Source: Devosia indica
Lineage (GTDB): Bacteria; Pseudomonadota; Alphaproteobacteria; Rhizobiales; Devosiaceae
DNA: 64,000 nt
Direction: 5' to 3'
Assembly: GCF_003056405.1 (NCBI RefSeq)
Contig: NZ_PYVZ01000006.1
Coordinates: forward strand, 62,001 to 126,000
In this document: piece after piece, positions 55,144 to 63,186 of the stretch
Numbering within the stretch: position 1 is the stretch's first letter
Layout: every line of letters begins with the position of its first letter
Position numbers and translations under genes: made by a program
Notes under the pieces: model-generated
Databases searched by the model: none
What the model saw: the letters and a program-made list of their open reading frames with translations, nothing else
What the model was told of the DNA's origin: nothing

Positions 55144-56043
55144 TCACGAATCGTTGTGGGCCATATGGCTGAACCGGTTCACGTCGTTTGACGGCCGGGC
55201 GAGCACCTCCCTGCGCGCCTCTGCCCGGCGGCTGGCCGGCAGGTTGAGTGCATTGACCAGCGAGCGATATTCCTGCCGTGCGCTCATATGGGACATGGAC
55301 GGCACACCGCCGAGCAGCTCGTCATCCAGCGGATCGAACACCGTCATGCCGGTAGCGAACAGCGACCGGAAAATAACCCGCTCGGCTATGCCGTCGGCCA
55401 CCCGGCAGCCGAGGCGCATGGCAATGCGCTCCAGCATGGTCTGTACCTGGCGCATATTTCTTGAAGAGAGCATCGAAATGCGGTTGCGAACCAGTACCCA
55501 ATCGATATTGCGCCCATCAATGGCCAGGCGTTCGGACCGCGCGCGTTGCACCAGCCGTGCATAGTGGCTCAGTTCACGGGGCTCGCCAGTCACCGGGTCG
55601 ACCTGGGCCATGACGCTGAGGTCGATCAGGCTGTCATTAACCGGCGTAATCAGGGTGTCGGCGAGGGAATGGGCCAGACGCGCCAGATTGGTATCGAAGC
55701 CTGGGGTGTCGATAACGATGAAATCGGCGGTGCCCTCGACCTCGCCAATGGCCTGACGAAACAGGTCAAATTCGATGCGATGGTTTTCGCGGGCCGAGTC
55801 ACCGCGGGCCAGCGGCAAATGGTAGTGCGTGGTGTGCGGCAGGCTGAGCCCCTTGGCGCGTGCCCAATCGCGCCGATTGCGCACGTAATGGGTCAGAGTC
55901 TGCTGGCGGCTATCGACATCGATCGAAGCCACCTTGTGGCCCTGGTAGAGCAGGTAGACGGCCAGGTGGAAGGCTGTGGTCGATTTGCCCGAACCACCCT
56001 TCTCGTTGCCCACTACAATGACATGCGCGCCGTGCCGCACCAT
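55144..56043 (-). CDS. mipZ: MipZ-type ParA-like ATPase (division-site regulator)
   Basis: MipZ forms a gradient from the poles that keeps FtsZ at midcell and replaces the Min system in many alphaproteobacteria. The start, ATG 56043, has GAGG 5 bases upstream, giving 299 residues. The deviant Walker A is VVGNEKGGSGKSTTAFHLAV, followed by IDVDSRQQTLTHYV, IDTPGFDTNLARLAHSLAD and the MipZ-typical VTPVNDSLIDLSVMAQVDPVT. The C-terminal half follows the Caulobacter MipZ pattern (DWVLVRNR, ERVIFRSLFATGMTVFD). It is convergent with the HxlR gene, with 3 bases between. Confidence 0.93.
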   Translation of the reverse strand: MVRHGAHVIVVGNEKGGSGKSTTAFHLAVYLLYQGHKVASIDVDSRQQTLTHYVRNRRDWARAKGLSLPHTTHYHLPLARGDSARENHRIEFDLFRQAIGEVEGTADFIVIDTPGFDTNLARLAHSLADTLITPVNDSLIDLSVMAQVDPVTGEPRELSHYARLVQRARSERLAIDGRNIDWVLVRNRISMLSSRNMRQVQTMLERIAMRLGCRVADGIAERVIFRSLFATGMTVFDPLDDELLGGVPSMSHMSARQEYRSLVNALNLPASRRAEARREVLARPSNDVNRFSHMAHNDS

Positions 56044-56103
56044 CGAATCCTCAAATCTGTTGCCGGAGTGTGTTGATTTGGGACGGATGACACAAGGGAA
56101 ATC

Positions 56104-56331
56104 ATGGTGGACACATTGATAAGGCCCCGCGCCAACCGTCCGGGAATGAACCATAGCGGCCCTGCAAACCAGCTATTGCGTCGATTCGATGAACTTTCCA
56201 TGCGCCTGGCGCATGCGGGGCGTGTTCAATCCCTGCTAGCTGGGTCCGTCGTACACGTGCATCCTTTCCTTGCACCGCGATCAACGCAAAAGGGATTCGA
56301 TCCATGTTTGTGCGAGCCGTCTGGCGCATAA
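56104..56331 (+). CDS. Candidate small hypothetical protein
   Basis: This 75-codon frame begins at ATG 56104 with AGGGA about 6 bases upstream, divergent from mipZ. The middle, RRFDELSMRLAHAGRVQ, looks helical and amphipathic, but the rest has no recognisable family feature. Its end overlaps the start of the next small gene in another frame. It could be a real small protein or chance. Confidence 0.3.
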   Translation: MVDTLIRPRANRPGMNHSGPANQLLRRFDELSMRLAHAGRVQSLLAGSVVHVHPFLAPRSTQKGFDPCLCEPSGA

Positions 56332-56456
56332 GGCGCCTGGTCGACATCAAGCAAGCGTTGCGGGAAATGGACGTTCCGACAACGCGAGATGCCGATTTGC
56401 TGGGGATTTCCGGTCCAGATTTCTCCAAGATGACGCGGTCCCTGTTCGACCGCTGA
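56304..56456 (+). CDS. Small DUF1127-like protein (degenerate)
   Basis: This is a 50-residue gene, ATG 56304 with AGGGA upstream. VWRIRRLVDIKQALREMDVP followed by ADLLGISGPDFSKM has the DUF1127 pattern: a helix, a leucine-acidic turn, then LxxLGIS. It differs from the clear family member at 56658 by lacking the basic Arg-rich end. A strong terminator (56487-56520) follows, which supports expression. DUF1127 proteins are often linked to RNA handling or phosphate/carbon traits in alphaproteobacteria, but this copy's function is unknown. Confidence 0.6.
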   Translation: MFVRAVWRIRRLVDIKQALREMDVPTTRDADLLGISGPDFSKMTRSLFDR

Positions 56457-56486
56457 CATTTCGAGCGATACAGACCAGTTCCAAGC

Positions 56487-56520
56487 GGCCGCCGGCATGC
56501 CACCCGGCGGCCTTCTTCTT
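56487..56520 (+). terminator. Rho-independent terminator after the small DUF1127-like gene
   Basis: GGCCGCCGG (56487-56495) pairs with CCGGCGGCC (56504-56512), followed by TTCTTCTT. The stem is perfect and GC-rich. Confidence 0.85.
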
Positions 56521-56657
56521 GCCCGCCGGATGAATGGCTACTGAACAGGCACTGCCTAAGCCTTGCGCAAAATGCATAGCTAGTTTGACCATTCTCTATC
56601 TCCTCACTGGAGAAAAGCGGGCCTATATCTGTGTTCGTCAACAACAGGAGACTTCCG

Positions 56658-56807
56658 ATGGACATCCGCAAGACTTTCAAGAAATGGGCCGCCTACCAGC
56701 AGACCGTCCGTGAGCTTGCCGCTCTCGACAACCGCCAGCTCAACGACCTGGGCATTTCGCGCACCGATATCAGCCGCGTTGCTCGCAATCATGCCGACGC
56801 TCTGTAA
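56658..56807 (+). CDS. DUF1127-family small protein (YjiS-like)
   Basis: This 49-residue protein has the intact DUF1127 pattern: an N-terminal helix, then ELAALDNRQLNDLGISRTDI and a basic ending RVARNHADAL. AGGAGA lies 6 bases before the ATG, and a terminator (56835-56865) follows the stop, so the gene is very probably expressed on its own. Such proteins in Agrobacterium and Rhodobacter relatives bind RNA or small RNAs; this one's target is unknown. Confidence 0.85.
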   Translation: MDIRKTFKKWAAYQQTVRELAALDNRQLNDLGISRTDISRVARNHADAL

Positions 56808-56834
56808 GTTCGAAGGCTCAAACACACTAAACCG

Positions 56835-56872
56835 AACGCTCGCCTCTCTCTGAGATGCGAGCGTTTTCGTTT
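56835..56872 (+). terminator. Rho-independent terminator after the DUF1127 gene
   Basis: AACGCTCGC (56835-56843) pairs with GCGAGCGTT (56857-56865), followed by TTCGTTTTTG. It separates the DUF1127 gene from trmFO. Confidence 0.9.
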
Positions 56873-56945
56873 TTGGGGACGCAGTCCCGCTGACTAGCGA
56901 AAACGTCGATTGCTCCCAGGCGGCGGGCTTGGTATCTGGCTCGCC

Positions 56946-58328
56946 ATGTCACATGAACCCATCCATATTATCGGCGGGGGCCTGGCCGGGTCCGAAGCCG
57001 CATGGCAGGCCGCAGAGGCCGGTGCCAAGGTCATTCTCCATGAGATGCGAGGCGTGCGGGAAACCGACGCGCACCAGACCGACGAACTGGCGGAACTTGT
57101 CTGTTCCAACTCTTTCCGCTCGGATGACCACGAGCAGAATGCCGTCGGGCTGCTGCACGAGGAGATGCGGCGCTGCAACTCGGTGATCATGCGCGCGGCC
57201 GACCAGCACAAATTGCCGGCAGGTGGTGCCCTTGCCGTCGACAGGCATGGCTTTTCGGGCGCTGTGACCGAGGCGATATCAAACCACCCCAATATCAGCA
57301 TTGTGCGCGAGGAAATCACTGGCTGGCCGCCGGGCGATTGGCAGCACGTGATCATCGCGACGGGGCCTTTGACCTCTCCGGCGCTGGCCGAGGCAGTGCT
57401 CGAAAAGACGGGCGAGGATTCGCTGGCCTTTTTCGACGCGATCGCGCCGATCGTGCACTATGACAGCATCGACCACGACATCGCCTGGAAGCAATCGCGG
57501 TATGACAAGGTCGGGCCGGGCGGCACGGGAGCGGACTATCTGAACCTGCCAATGGACCAGGATCAGTATTTCGCGTTTGTCGAGGCGCTGAAGAGCGCGC
57601 CGCTGCATGAATTCAAGGAATGGGAGAAGGTCCCCTATTTCGATGGCTGCCTGCCGATCGAAGTGATGGCGGAGCGCGGAGTGGAGACCTTGCGCCATGG
57701 CCCGATGAAGCCGGTGGGGCTGACCAATCCGCGCAATCCGACGGTCAAACCCTACGCCATTGTGCAGCTCCGGCAGGACAATGCGCTGGGTACGCTGTGG
57801 AACATGGTCGGGTTCCAGACCAAGATGCGCTATGGCATTCAGGCCGAGATCTTCCGCATGATCCCGGGGCTGGAGAAGGCGCAGTTTGCGCGGCTTGGCG
57901 GGTTGCACCGGAACACCTTCATCAATTCGCCCAAGGTTTTGGCGCCGGATCTGAAGCTCAAAGTTGATCCACGGATCCGCTTTGCCGGACAGGTGACGGG
58001 TGTCGAGGGCTATGTGGAAAGCGCTGCAGTCGGCTTGATCACGGGTCGGATGACGGCTGCCGAAGCGCTGGGCGGATCGCTGTCGATTCCACCGGCAACA
58101 ACGGCGCTAGGCGCCCTGATCGGTCACATCACGGGCGGGCATATCGAGGCGGAGAGCTATAGCGGCGCTCGCAGCTTCCAACCGATGAATGTCAATTTCG
58201 GCCTGTTTCCGGAGGTAACAGTCAGCAAGCCAGAAGGGGTCAAGCGCTGGCGCGGTCCGGAACGGACCATCGCCAAGCGCCGGGCGATCACCAGCCGGGC
58301 GCTGGACGATCTCAAGGCCTGGGCATGA
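56946..58328 (+). CDS. trmFO: Methylenetetrahydrofolate-tRNA-(uracil-5-)-methyltransferase TrmFO
   Basis: TrmFO makes the thymine at position 54 of tRNA, using folate and FAD. The start ATG at 56946 gives [20 protein letters not shown], the FAD-binding Rossmann motif at the N-terminus, and 460 residues, close to the family size. [23 protein letters not shown] is the family's hallmark with the catalytic Cys, and [11 protein letters not shown] and [11 protein letters not shown] mark the C-terminal part. The stop overlaps the next gene's start by 4 bases (ATGA). Confidence 0.97.
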   Translation: MSHEPIHIIGGGLAGSEAAWQAAEAGAKVILHEMRGVRETDAHQTDELAELVCSNSFRSDDHEQNAVGLLHEEMRRCNSVIMRAADQHKLPAGGALAVDRHGFSGAVTEAISNHPNISIVREEITGWPPGDWQHVIIATGPLTSPALAEAVLEKTGEDSLAFFDAIAPIVHYDSIDHDIAWKQSRYDKVGPGGTGADYLNLPMDQDQYFAFVEALKSAPLHEFKEWEKVPYFDGCLPIEVMAERGVETLRHGPMKPVGLTNPRNPTVKPYAIVQLRQDNALGTLWNMVGFQTKMRYGIQAEIFRMIPGLEKAQFARLGGLHRNTFINSPKVLAPDLKLKVDPRIRFAGQVTGVEGYVESAAVGLITGRMTAAEALGGSLSIPPATTALGALIGHITGGHIEAESYSGARSFQPMNVNFGLFPEVTVSKPEGVKRWRGPERTIAKRRAITSRALDDLKAWA

Positions 58329-58780
58329 CACAGTCGGCGTTGGCCGCGTATCTGCACAGCCATATGCCGCTTTCGCGGGCGATGGCAGTGTCGGTGGTCT
58401 CGGCCAATGCCATGGAAGTGGTGCTAGAGGCACCACTGGCTCCAAACCTGAATATGCATGGCACCATGTTTGGCGGCAGCATTGCCAACCTTGCGCTGTT
58501 GGCGGCGTGGTCGGTCATGCATCTTCGCCTTGAGGCGGATCAGTTCGCCGGCCAACTCGTGGTCAGCCGCTCTGAAACAGACTATCTCAGGCCCGTTTCC
58601 GGCCCGGCGCGTGCCCTTGCACGGCTCGACGGACTGGATTGGGATGGCTTTTCCCGCCAATTGAACCGGCATGGCAAAGCGCGACTGACGGTCACAGCCG
58701 AGGTCCTGTCCGATGACCAGATCGCGGCACGGCTGGTTGGGACGTTTGCCGCAATTGCCGGTGGTGAAGCGCAGATCTGA
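58325..58780 (+). CDS. Putative thioesterase, hotdog fold (YiiD C-terminal-like)
   Basis: The 151-residue protein has a hotdog-fold pattern with [25 protein letters not shown], the helix typical of PaaI/YiiD-type thioesterases or DUF4442-like proteins. The substrate is unknown. It is translationally coupled to trmFO by an ATGA overlap, and converges with the NDUFAF6-like gene at 58794 with 13 bases between. Confidence 0.8.
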   Translation: MTQSALAAYLHSHMPLSRAMAVSVVSANAMEVVLEAPLAPNLNMHGTMFGGSIANLALLAAWSVMHLRLEADQFAGQLVVSRSETDYLRPVSGPARALARLDGLDWDGFSRQLNRHGKARLTVTAEVLSDDQIAARLVGTFAAIAGGEAQI

Positions 58781-58793
58781 AGCGCCGCAGGCG

Positions 58794-59639
58794 CTACCGG
58801 TTTTTCAGCGTCCACCAGGTCAGGCGCGCGATCTTGCGCCAGTCGGCATCATCCTGCGGGGCCGCGTAGAGGCTGGTACTTTGCTTTTGCCAAAGATCGA
58901 GTTGCGCCTCAAGGACCGGCAGAATGGCAAAGGCAGGGCGCAGCGGGGACGGCAATTGGGTCATCGCCTCCCGCGCCTTGTCCAGATGGCCGCGGGCCAG
59001 CTCGGCGATCTGACTCAGGGCCGCGTGCAGCCCTTCGCTCTCCTGGCCAGCGAATACTTCTTCCTCTCGCACACCGTTGGCCTCCAGGATCGACCAAGGC
59101 AGCATGATGCGGCCCTGCGCCGAGACAAAGCCAAAGGCCCGAAGATGACCGATCATGGCCTGGCCGACCCCCAGATGACCGGCAGCATCACCCGGCTCGA
59201 CCGGCTCGCCCTCGTTGAGAATCATGGCGGCGAGCTGGAACAGCGTCGAGGCGGTCTCTCCGGCGTAGCCTTCAAAAGTATCCAGATCCGGCATGGGATC
59301 GTCATAGAGATCGAAGCGGCGCGCCGCGATCAGGCGCAGCAAGGTGCCTGTCGGCAATTGGTAGCGCTCAAGCGTTTCAAGAAGGGCATCTGCCAGGGGG
59401 TTCTGATGTACCGCACCGTGCCCCTGCCCCGTTATGGCGTCGCTCCACCATTGCAGCCGGATTTCGCCCGGCTGCGGACCGGAAACGCGGTCCCTTACGG
59501 TGGCAATATCGGTATTGAACGCGTAGAGCGCGGTGATGGCCGGACGCGCCGCGGCAGGCAAAACGAGCGTTGCAAGATAGCGGTCGCGATCTCCCTGGCG
59601 CAGGGCTTGCGCGGCAAAATCGAAGCTCTCGTCCGCCAT
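58794..59639 (-). CDS. Squalene/phytoene synthase-fold protein, NDUFAF6-like
   Basis: The 281-residue protein has the all-helical trans-isoprenyl synthase fold, with IRLQWWSDAI and LYAFNTDIATVRDRV in the first Asp-rich region. The two substrate-binding Asp-rich motifs (DDxxD and D-x3-D pairs) are not intact: the first lacks the paired Asp, and the second reads GYAGETASTLFQLA. So carotenoid or squalene synthesis is unlikely. Its sequence type and place beside an NDUFAF3-like gene fit the alphaproteobacterial relatives of human NDUFAF6, a complex I assembly factor. The start overlaps the previous gene's stop as TGATG. Confidence 0.8.
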   Translation of the reverse strand: MADESFDFAAQALRQGDRDRYLATLVLPAAARPAITALYAFNTDIATVRDRVSGPQPGEIRLQWWSDAITGQGHGAVHQNPLADALLETLERYQLPTGTLLRLIAARRFDLYDDPMPDLDTFEGYAGETASTLFQLAAMILNEGEPVEPGDAAGHLGVGQAMIGHLRAFGFVSAQGRIMLPWSILEANGVREEEVFAGQESEGLHAALSQIAELARGHLDKAREAMTQLPSPLRPAFAILPVLEAQLDLWQKQSTSLYAAPQDDADWRKIARLTWWTLKNR

Positions 59640-60046
59640 CAGCGGGCCTTTTCCACGGCAATAAGCGCCGCGCCGACTGCGCGTTCCTCGGCCAGCAGGA
59701 CATTGTAAGTCCGCACGGCGCCGCCGGTCTGAGTTGCCTCGATGATGATCCTGTGATCGCGGAGCGCCTGACGAATTGCCGGATCGATGGCCACAATATC
59801 CGTCCCCAGGCCGATCAGGAGCACATCGAGATTTGACGCCTGAGCCAGAACGGGGCCCAGGCTCTCAAGCGTCAGTGCATCAGCCGTCGTCACGTTCCAG
59901 CTTTGCATACCCTCGGGCAGACAAAGCAGGGAGCCCTTGTGAGACATTTCGGCAAAACGGAAGCCGCCATTGCCATAGGCATCAATGCCCACCTGCTGCG
60001 GGAAGTGCCCCGCAACAGGGAACAACTGATCAGACCGCTGCGCCAT
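59639..60046 (-). CDS. Mth938-domain protein, NDUFAF3-like
   Basis: This roughly 135-residue DUF498/Mth938-like protein has FRFAEMSHKGSLLCLPEG and LDVLLIGLGTDIVAIDP, the family landmarks. Human NDUFAF3, a complex I assembly factor, belongs to this family, and alphaproteobacterial homologues lie next to secDF, as here. The start is set at ATG 60046 (MAQRSDQLFP), overlapping the end of secDF by 17 bases; ATG 60067 is also possible. The start of the squalene-synthase-like gene overlaps its stop by one base. Confidence 0.83.
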   Translation of the reverse strand: MAQRSDQLFPVAGHFPQQVGIDAYGNGGFRFAEMSHKGSLLCLPEGMQSWNVTTADALTLESLGPVLAQASNLDVLLIGLGTDIVAIDPAIRQALRDHRIIIEATQTGGAVRTYNVLLAEERAVGAALIAVEKAR

Positions 60047-62579
60047 CAGCGGTTTTTTCCTTGTCATCGGCACTCTGTTCTGGACGTTCCTTAAGGCCAA
60101 GATTGACCAGGATCGGGGCGGCAATGAAGATCGAGGAATAGGTGCCTATCAATACACCGAAGATCATGGAGAGCACAAAGCTCTGAATGACCTCACCGCC
60201 GAACACAGCAAGGGCCATGAGTGCGAGAAGGGTCGTCGGACCCGTCAGCACAGTCCGCGACAGCGTCGAGTTGATGGCGCGGTTAAGCAGATCGACAAGT
60301 GGTATCTTGCGATACTTGCGCTGGAATTCTCGCACGCGATCATAAACGACAACCGTGTCGTTGAGCGAGTAGCCCACGATGGTGAGGATGGCCGCAATAC
60401 TGGACTGGTTGAACTCGATACCCGTGAGCGAGAAAAAGCCCAGCGTCAGGATAACGTCGTGCAGCGTCGAGACAACGGCACCGACGGCGAACTGCCATTC
60501 GAAGCGGAACCAGAGATAGACCAGTATACCCAGCACAGCCACCGAGAGGCCAATGGTACTCGAAAGGGCCAGTTCGCTCGAGACGGTGCCACTCACCGCC
60601 TCGGTGCGGCGCAATTCATAGTCCTGATCGGCCAGAATTGTCGTCACAGCGTCAACAGCGGCCTGTTGCGCCTCTGGTCCGCCCTCCTGCAGCTCGATGC
60701 GGATCAGAACGTCTTCCGGCGTCCCGAAACCCTGCACCTGCACATCGCCCAATTCGAGAGAACCAAGCAGTTCGCGGATTTCGCCGACATCGGCAGGGCC
60801 ACCCTGATGCTGCACTTCAATAGATGTGCCGCCCTTGAAGTCGATGCCCAAGTTCATGCCGTGAAATACGAAGAGGCCGGCTGACGCCAAGGTGAGCACC
60901 ATCGAGCCGATGATGGCGATTCGCCGCCAATCCATGAACGGCACCTTGGTATCGTCCGGCACAATGCGCAGCAGCTGTATCTTGAGCTTCTTGGGCCGAC
61001 GCCAAACGTACCAGCGCCCGACGATCAGCATGGTGATGAAATAGGCGGTAAAGAGCGTGGTGAGGATACCAATGGCCAAAGTCACGGCAAATCCCTGCAC
61101 CGGACCTGAGCCAAGAAAGAACAGGACAACCGCAGCAATGAAGGTGGTGACGTTTGAGTCCAGGATGGCGCTCATGGCGTTCTGGAAACCGGCCTGAATA
61201 GACTGGATCGGCCCCCTGCCCGCCGCTTGCTCCTCGCGCATGCGCTCAAAAATCAGCACGTTGGCGTCCACGGCCATACCCATGGTCAGCACGATACCGG
61301 CGATGCCTGGCAGCGTCAGTGTTGCTCCAAGCGCTGACAGTGCACCGATGACAAGGCCGATATTGAGCACCAGGGCAACATTGGCGAATGCACCGAACGT
61401 GCCATAGGCAATCAGCATGAAGACGATGGTCGAGACACCGCCGATGATGCCGGCGGTGACGCCGCCACGAACGGAGTCGGCACCGAGGCTGGGGCCTACT
61501 GAACGTTCCTCAACCACATCGAGACTGGCCGGCAAGGCGCCAGCGCGCAACAGCACCGCGAGGTCGTTGGCCGACGCCGTGGTGAAGCTGCCACTAATCT
61601 GCCCGGTGCCGCCGGTGATTGGCTGCTGGATGACGGGCGCCGTGATGACCTGATTGTCGAGCACAATAGCAAAGCGCTGACCGACATTGGCCGACGTGAT
61701 CTCACCGAATACAATGGCGCCACGGGTATCGAAGCGGAAGGTGACGACCGGAATACCGCGCTGTTGGTCGAAGCTGGGCTGCGCGTCGGACAGGGACTCT
61801 CCGCCCAGTGCGATATCCTCATACAAGAGCTCGCGGCCGCCATCCTGGCTGGGCAGGATCATGGTCCCTGCAGGCAAGCCCTGGGCTTCTGCCTGGTCGG
61901 CGGTCATACCTGGATAGACCATGTGGAAGGTCAGGCGGGCAGTCTGCGAAATGATGTTCTTGAGGCGTTCACTGTCGCCGAAGCCGGGCACCTGTACCAA
62001 TAGACGCGTGTCACCTTGCCGCTGAATGGTCGGTTCGGTCGTCCCCAGTTCGTCAATACGGCTGCGGATCACCTCGACGGACTGGGCAACCAGCGCGCTC
62101 ATACGCTGATTGATCCCATCGGCCGTCAGCGCAATAGTCAATTTGCCATCGGACGTTTCACCAAAGGACAGTTCCTCGGTGCCCACACCTGCAAGCAACG
62201 CGTTGGTCAAGGTGTTCTGCAGGCCTTGAATCGCGGTCCGAGCGGCTTCGGTCTGGGTGGGGTCAGTCAGTTCGATGGTGATGGAAGTGTTGGCGACATC
62301 GGTAGTGATGATGTTGCCGATGCCATTTTCGTTCGCCAGAACGTTGCGCGCATCACGCCGAAGATCGGAGAGGCGTTCGCTGACAATACCGTCACGGTCA
62401 ACCTCCAAAAGCAGATGCGATCCGCCCTGCAGATCGAGACCAAGGACCATGGCCTGCTTGGGGAGCCAATCGGGCAGCGCGTCGACGACGTCCTTGGACA
62501 AGAAATTCGGCGCCGCAAAAAGCAGGCCAATAATCGCGACAAAGAGGATGACCGCTGTACGAATGGGCGAAGATTGCAT
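60030..62579 (-). CDS. secDF: Protein translocase subunit SecDF (fused)
   Basis: SecD and SecF pull proteins through SecYEG using the proton gradient. They are fused in this 849-residue protein. Helix 1 near the N-terminus, then LGLDLQGGSHLLLEVD begins the large periplasmic P1 domain. Five helices of SecD follow (about 375-520), with GMAVDANVLIFERMREE. The SecF half begins at about residue 540; FKGGTSIEVQ and YSLNDTVVVYDRVRE mark it. It is downstream of yajC, separated by a hairpin that may limit transcription. Confidence 0.96.
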   Translation of the reverse strand: MQSSPIRTAVILFVAIIGLLFAAPNFLSKDVVDALPDWLPKQAMVLGLDLQGGSHLLLEVDRDGIVSERLSDLRRDARNVLANENGIGNIITTDVANTSITIELTDPTQTEAARTAIQGLQNTLTNALLAGVGTEELSFGETSDGKLTIALTADGINQRMSALVAQSVEVIRSRIDELGTTEPTIQRQGDTRLLVQVPGFGDSERLKNIISQTARLTFHMVYPGMTADQAEAQGLPAGTMILPSQDGGRELLYEDIALGGESLSDAQPSFDQQRGIPVVTFRFDTRGAIVFGEITSANVGQRFAIVLDNQVITAPVIQQPITGGTGQISGSFTTASANDLAVLLRAGALPASLDVVEERSVGPSLGADSVRGGVTAGIIGGVSTIVFMLIAYGTFGAFANVALVLNIGLVIGALSALGATLTLPGIAGIVLTMGMAVDANVLIFERMREEQAAGRGPIQSIQAGFQNAMSAILDSNVTTFIAAVVLFFLGSGPVQGFAVTLAIGILTTLFTAYFITMLIVGRWYVWRRPKKLKIQLLRIVPDDTKVPFMDWRRIAIIGSMVLTLASAGLFVFHGMNLGIDFKGGTSIEVQHQGGPADVGEIRELLGSLELGDVQVQGFGTPEDVLIRIELQEGGPEAQQAAVDAVTTILADQDYELRRTEAVSGTVSSELALSSTIGLSVAVLGILVYLWFRFEWQFAVGAVVSTLHDVILTLGFFSLTGIEFNQSSIAAILTIVGYSLNDTVVVYDRVREFQRKYRKIPLVDLLNRAINSTLSRTVLTGPTTLLALMALAVFGGEVIQSFVLSMIFGVLIGTYSSIFIAAPILVNLGLKERPEQSADDKEKTADGAAV

Positions 62580-62595
62580 CTAGAATAGTCCTGAA

Positions 62596-62622
62596 AACAC
62601 GACCGGAGCCCTTAGGCTCCGG
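62596..62622 (-). terminator. Hairpin between yajC and secDF (possible attenuator)
   Basis: CCGGAGCC and GGCTCCGG, 8-bp perfect arms around CTTA, lie between the yajC stop and the secDF start. On the minus strand they are followed by TCGTGTTTTC, so partial termination is possible within the operon. Confidence 0.6.
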
Positions 62623-62637
62623 CGCTAGGCATTTTAG

Positions 62638-62988
62638 TTAGGCGGGCTTGTTGTCGTTGACCGGCTCGGACTTGGAGCGCACATCCGCCACCATGCCGCG
62701 CACAACCTTGACCTTGACGCCCTGCGCCACCTCGACTTCGAGGTCTTCGCCGTCGACAGCCTTGGTGACCTTGCCAACAATGCCGCCAGTGGTCACGACG
62801 GTGTCGCCGCGGCGGATGGCCGAGAGCATGGCCTGCTGCGCCTTCAGGCGCTTCTGCTGCGGGCGGAAAATCAGAAGCCAGAAGATCAGCACCAGAAGGG
62901 CGATCGGCATAAGCTGGATGAAGATGTCAGCCATGCCACCAGGGGCCCCAACCGCGTCCTGAGCATAGGCGGGCGTTACAAACATCAA
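62638..62988 (-). CDS. yajC: Preprotein translocase subunit YajC
   Basis: The 116-residue protein partners SecDF in the holo-translocon. One transmembrane helix (about residues 24-42, IQLMPIALLVLIFWLLIF) precedes FRPQQKRLKAQQAMLSAI, and the C-half is the conserved small domain GDTVVTTGGIVGKVTKAVDG. It is the first gene of the yajC-secDF-NDUFAF3-like-NDUFAF6-like cluster and divergent from an AAA ATPase gene. Confidence 0.96.
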   Translation of the reverse strand: MMFVTPAYAQDAVGAPGGMADIFIQLMPIALLVLIFWLLIFRPQQKRLKAQQAMLSAIRRGDTVVTTGGIVGKVTKAVDGEDLEVEVAQGVKVKVVRGMVADVRSKSEPVNDNKPA

Positions 62989-63186
62989 GCGAACTCCTTA
63001 TTGATTCTTTTTTCGTGCGTTGGAGGAAGGGGCGGCCCGGTCCTGTGTCAACAGGCGGTGGACGCTATCGGGCTTGCCTGCACTTGCGCCCCGGCCAAAA
63101 TCGCGCGGACTATACATTTGGGGTTGGCGTATTGCAAAGCCAATAAGGACGCGCAGATTGCCGCGTCAAAGCTGAAGGACGACAGG

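Noticed and set aside
58794..59639. Carotenoid or hopanoid (squalene/phytoene) synthase function
   Set aside because: The Asp-rich catalytic motifs are incomplete and no crtI, shc or hpn genes are nearby; the assembly-factor reading fits better.
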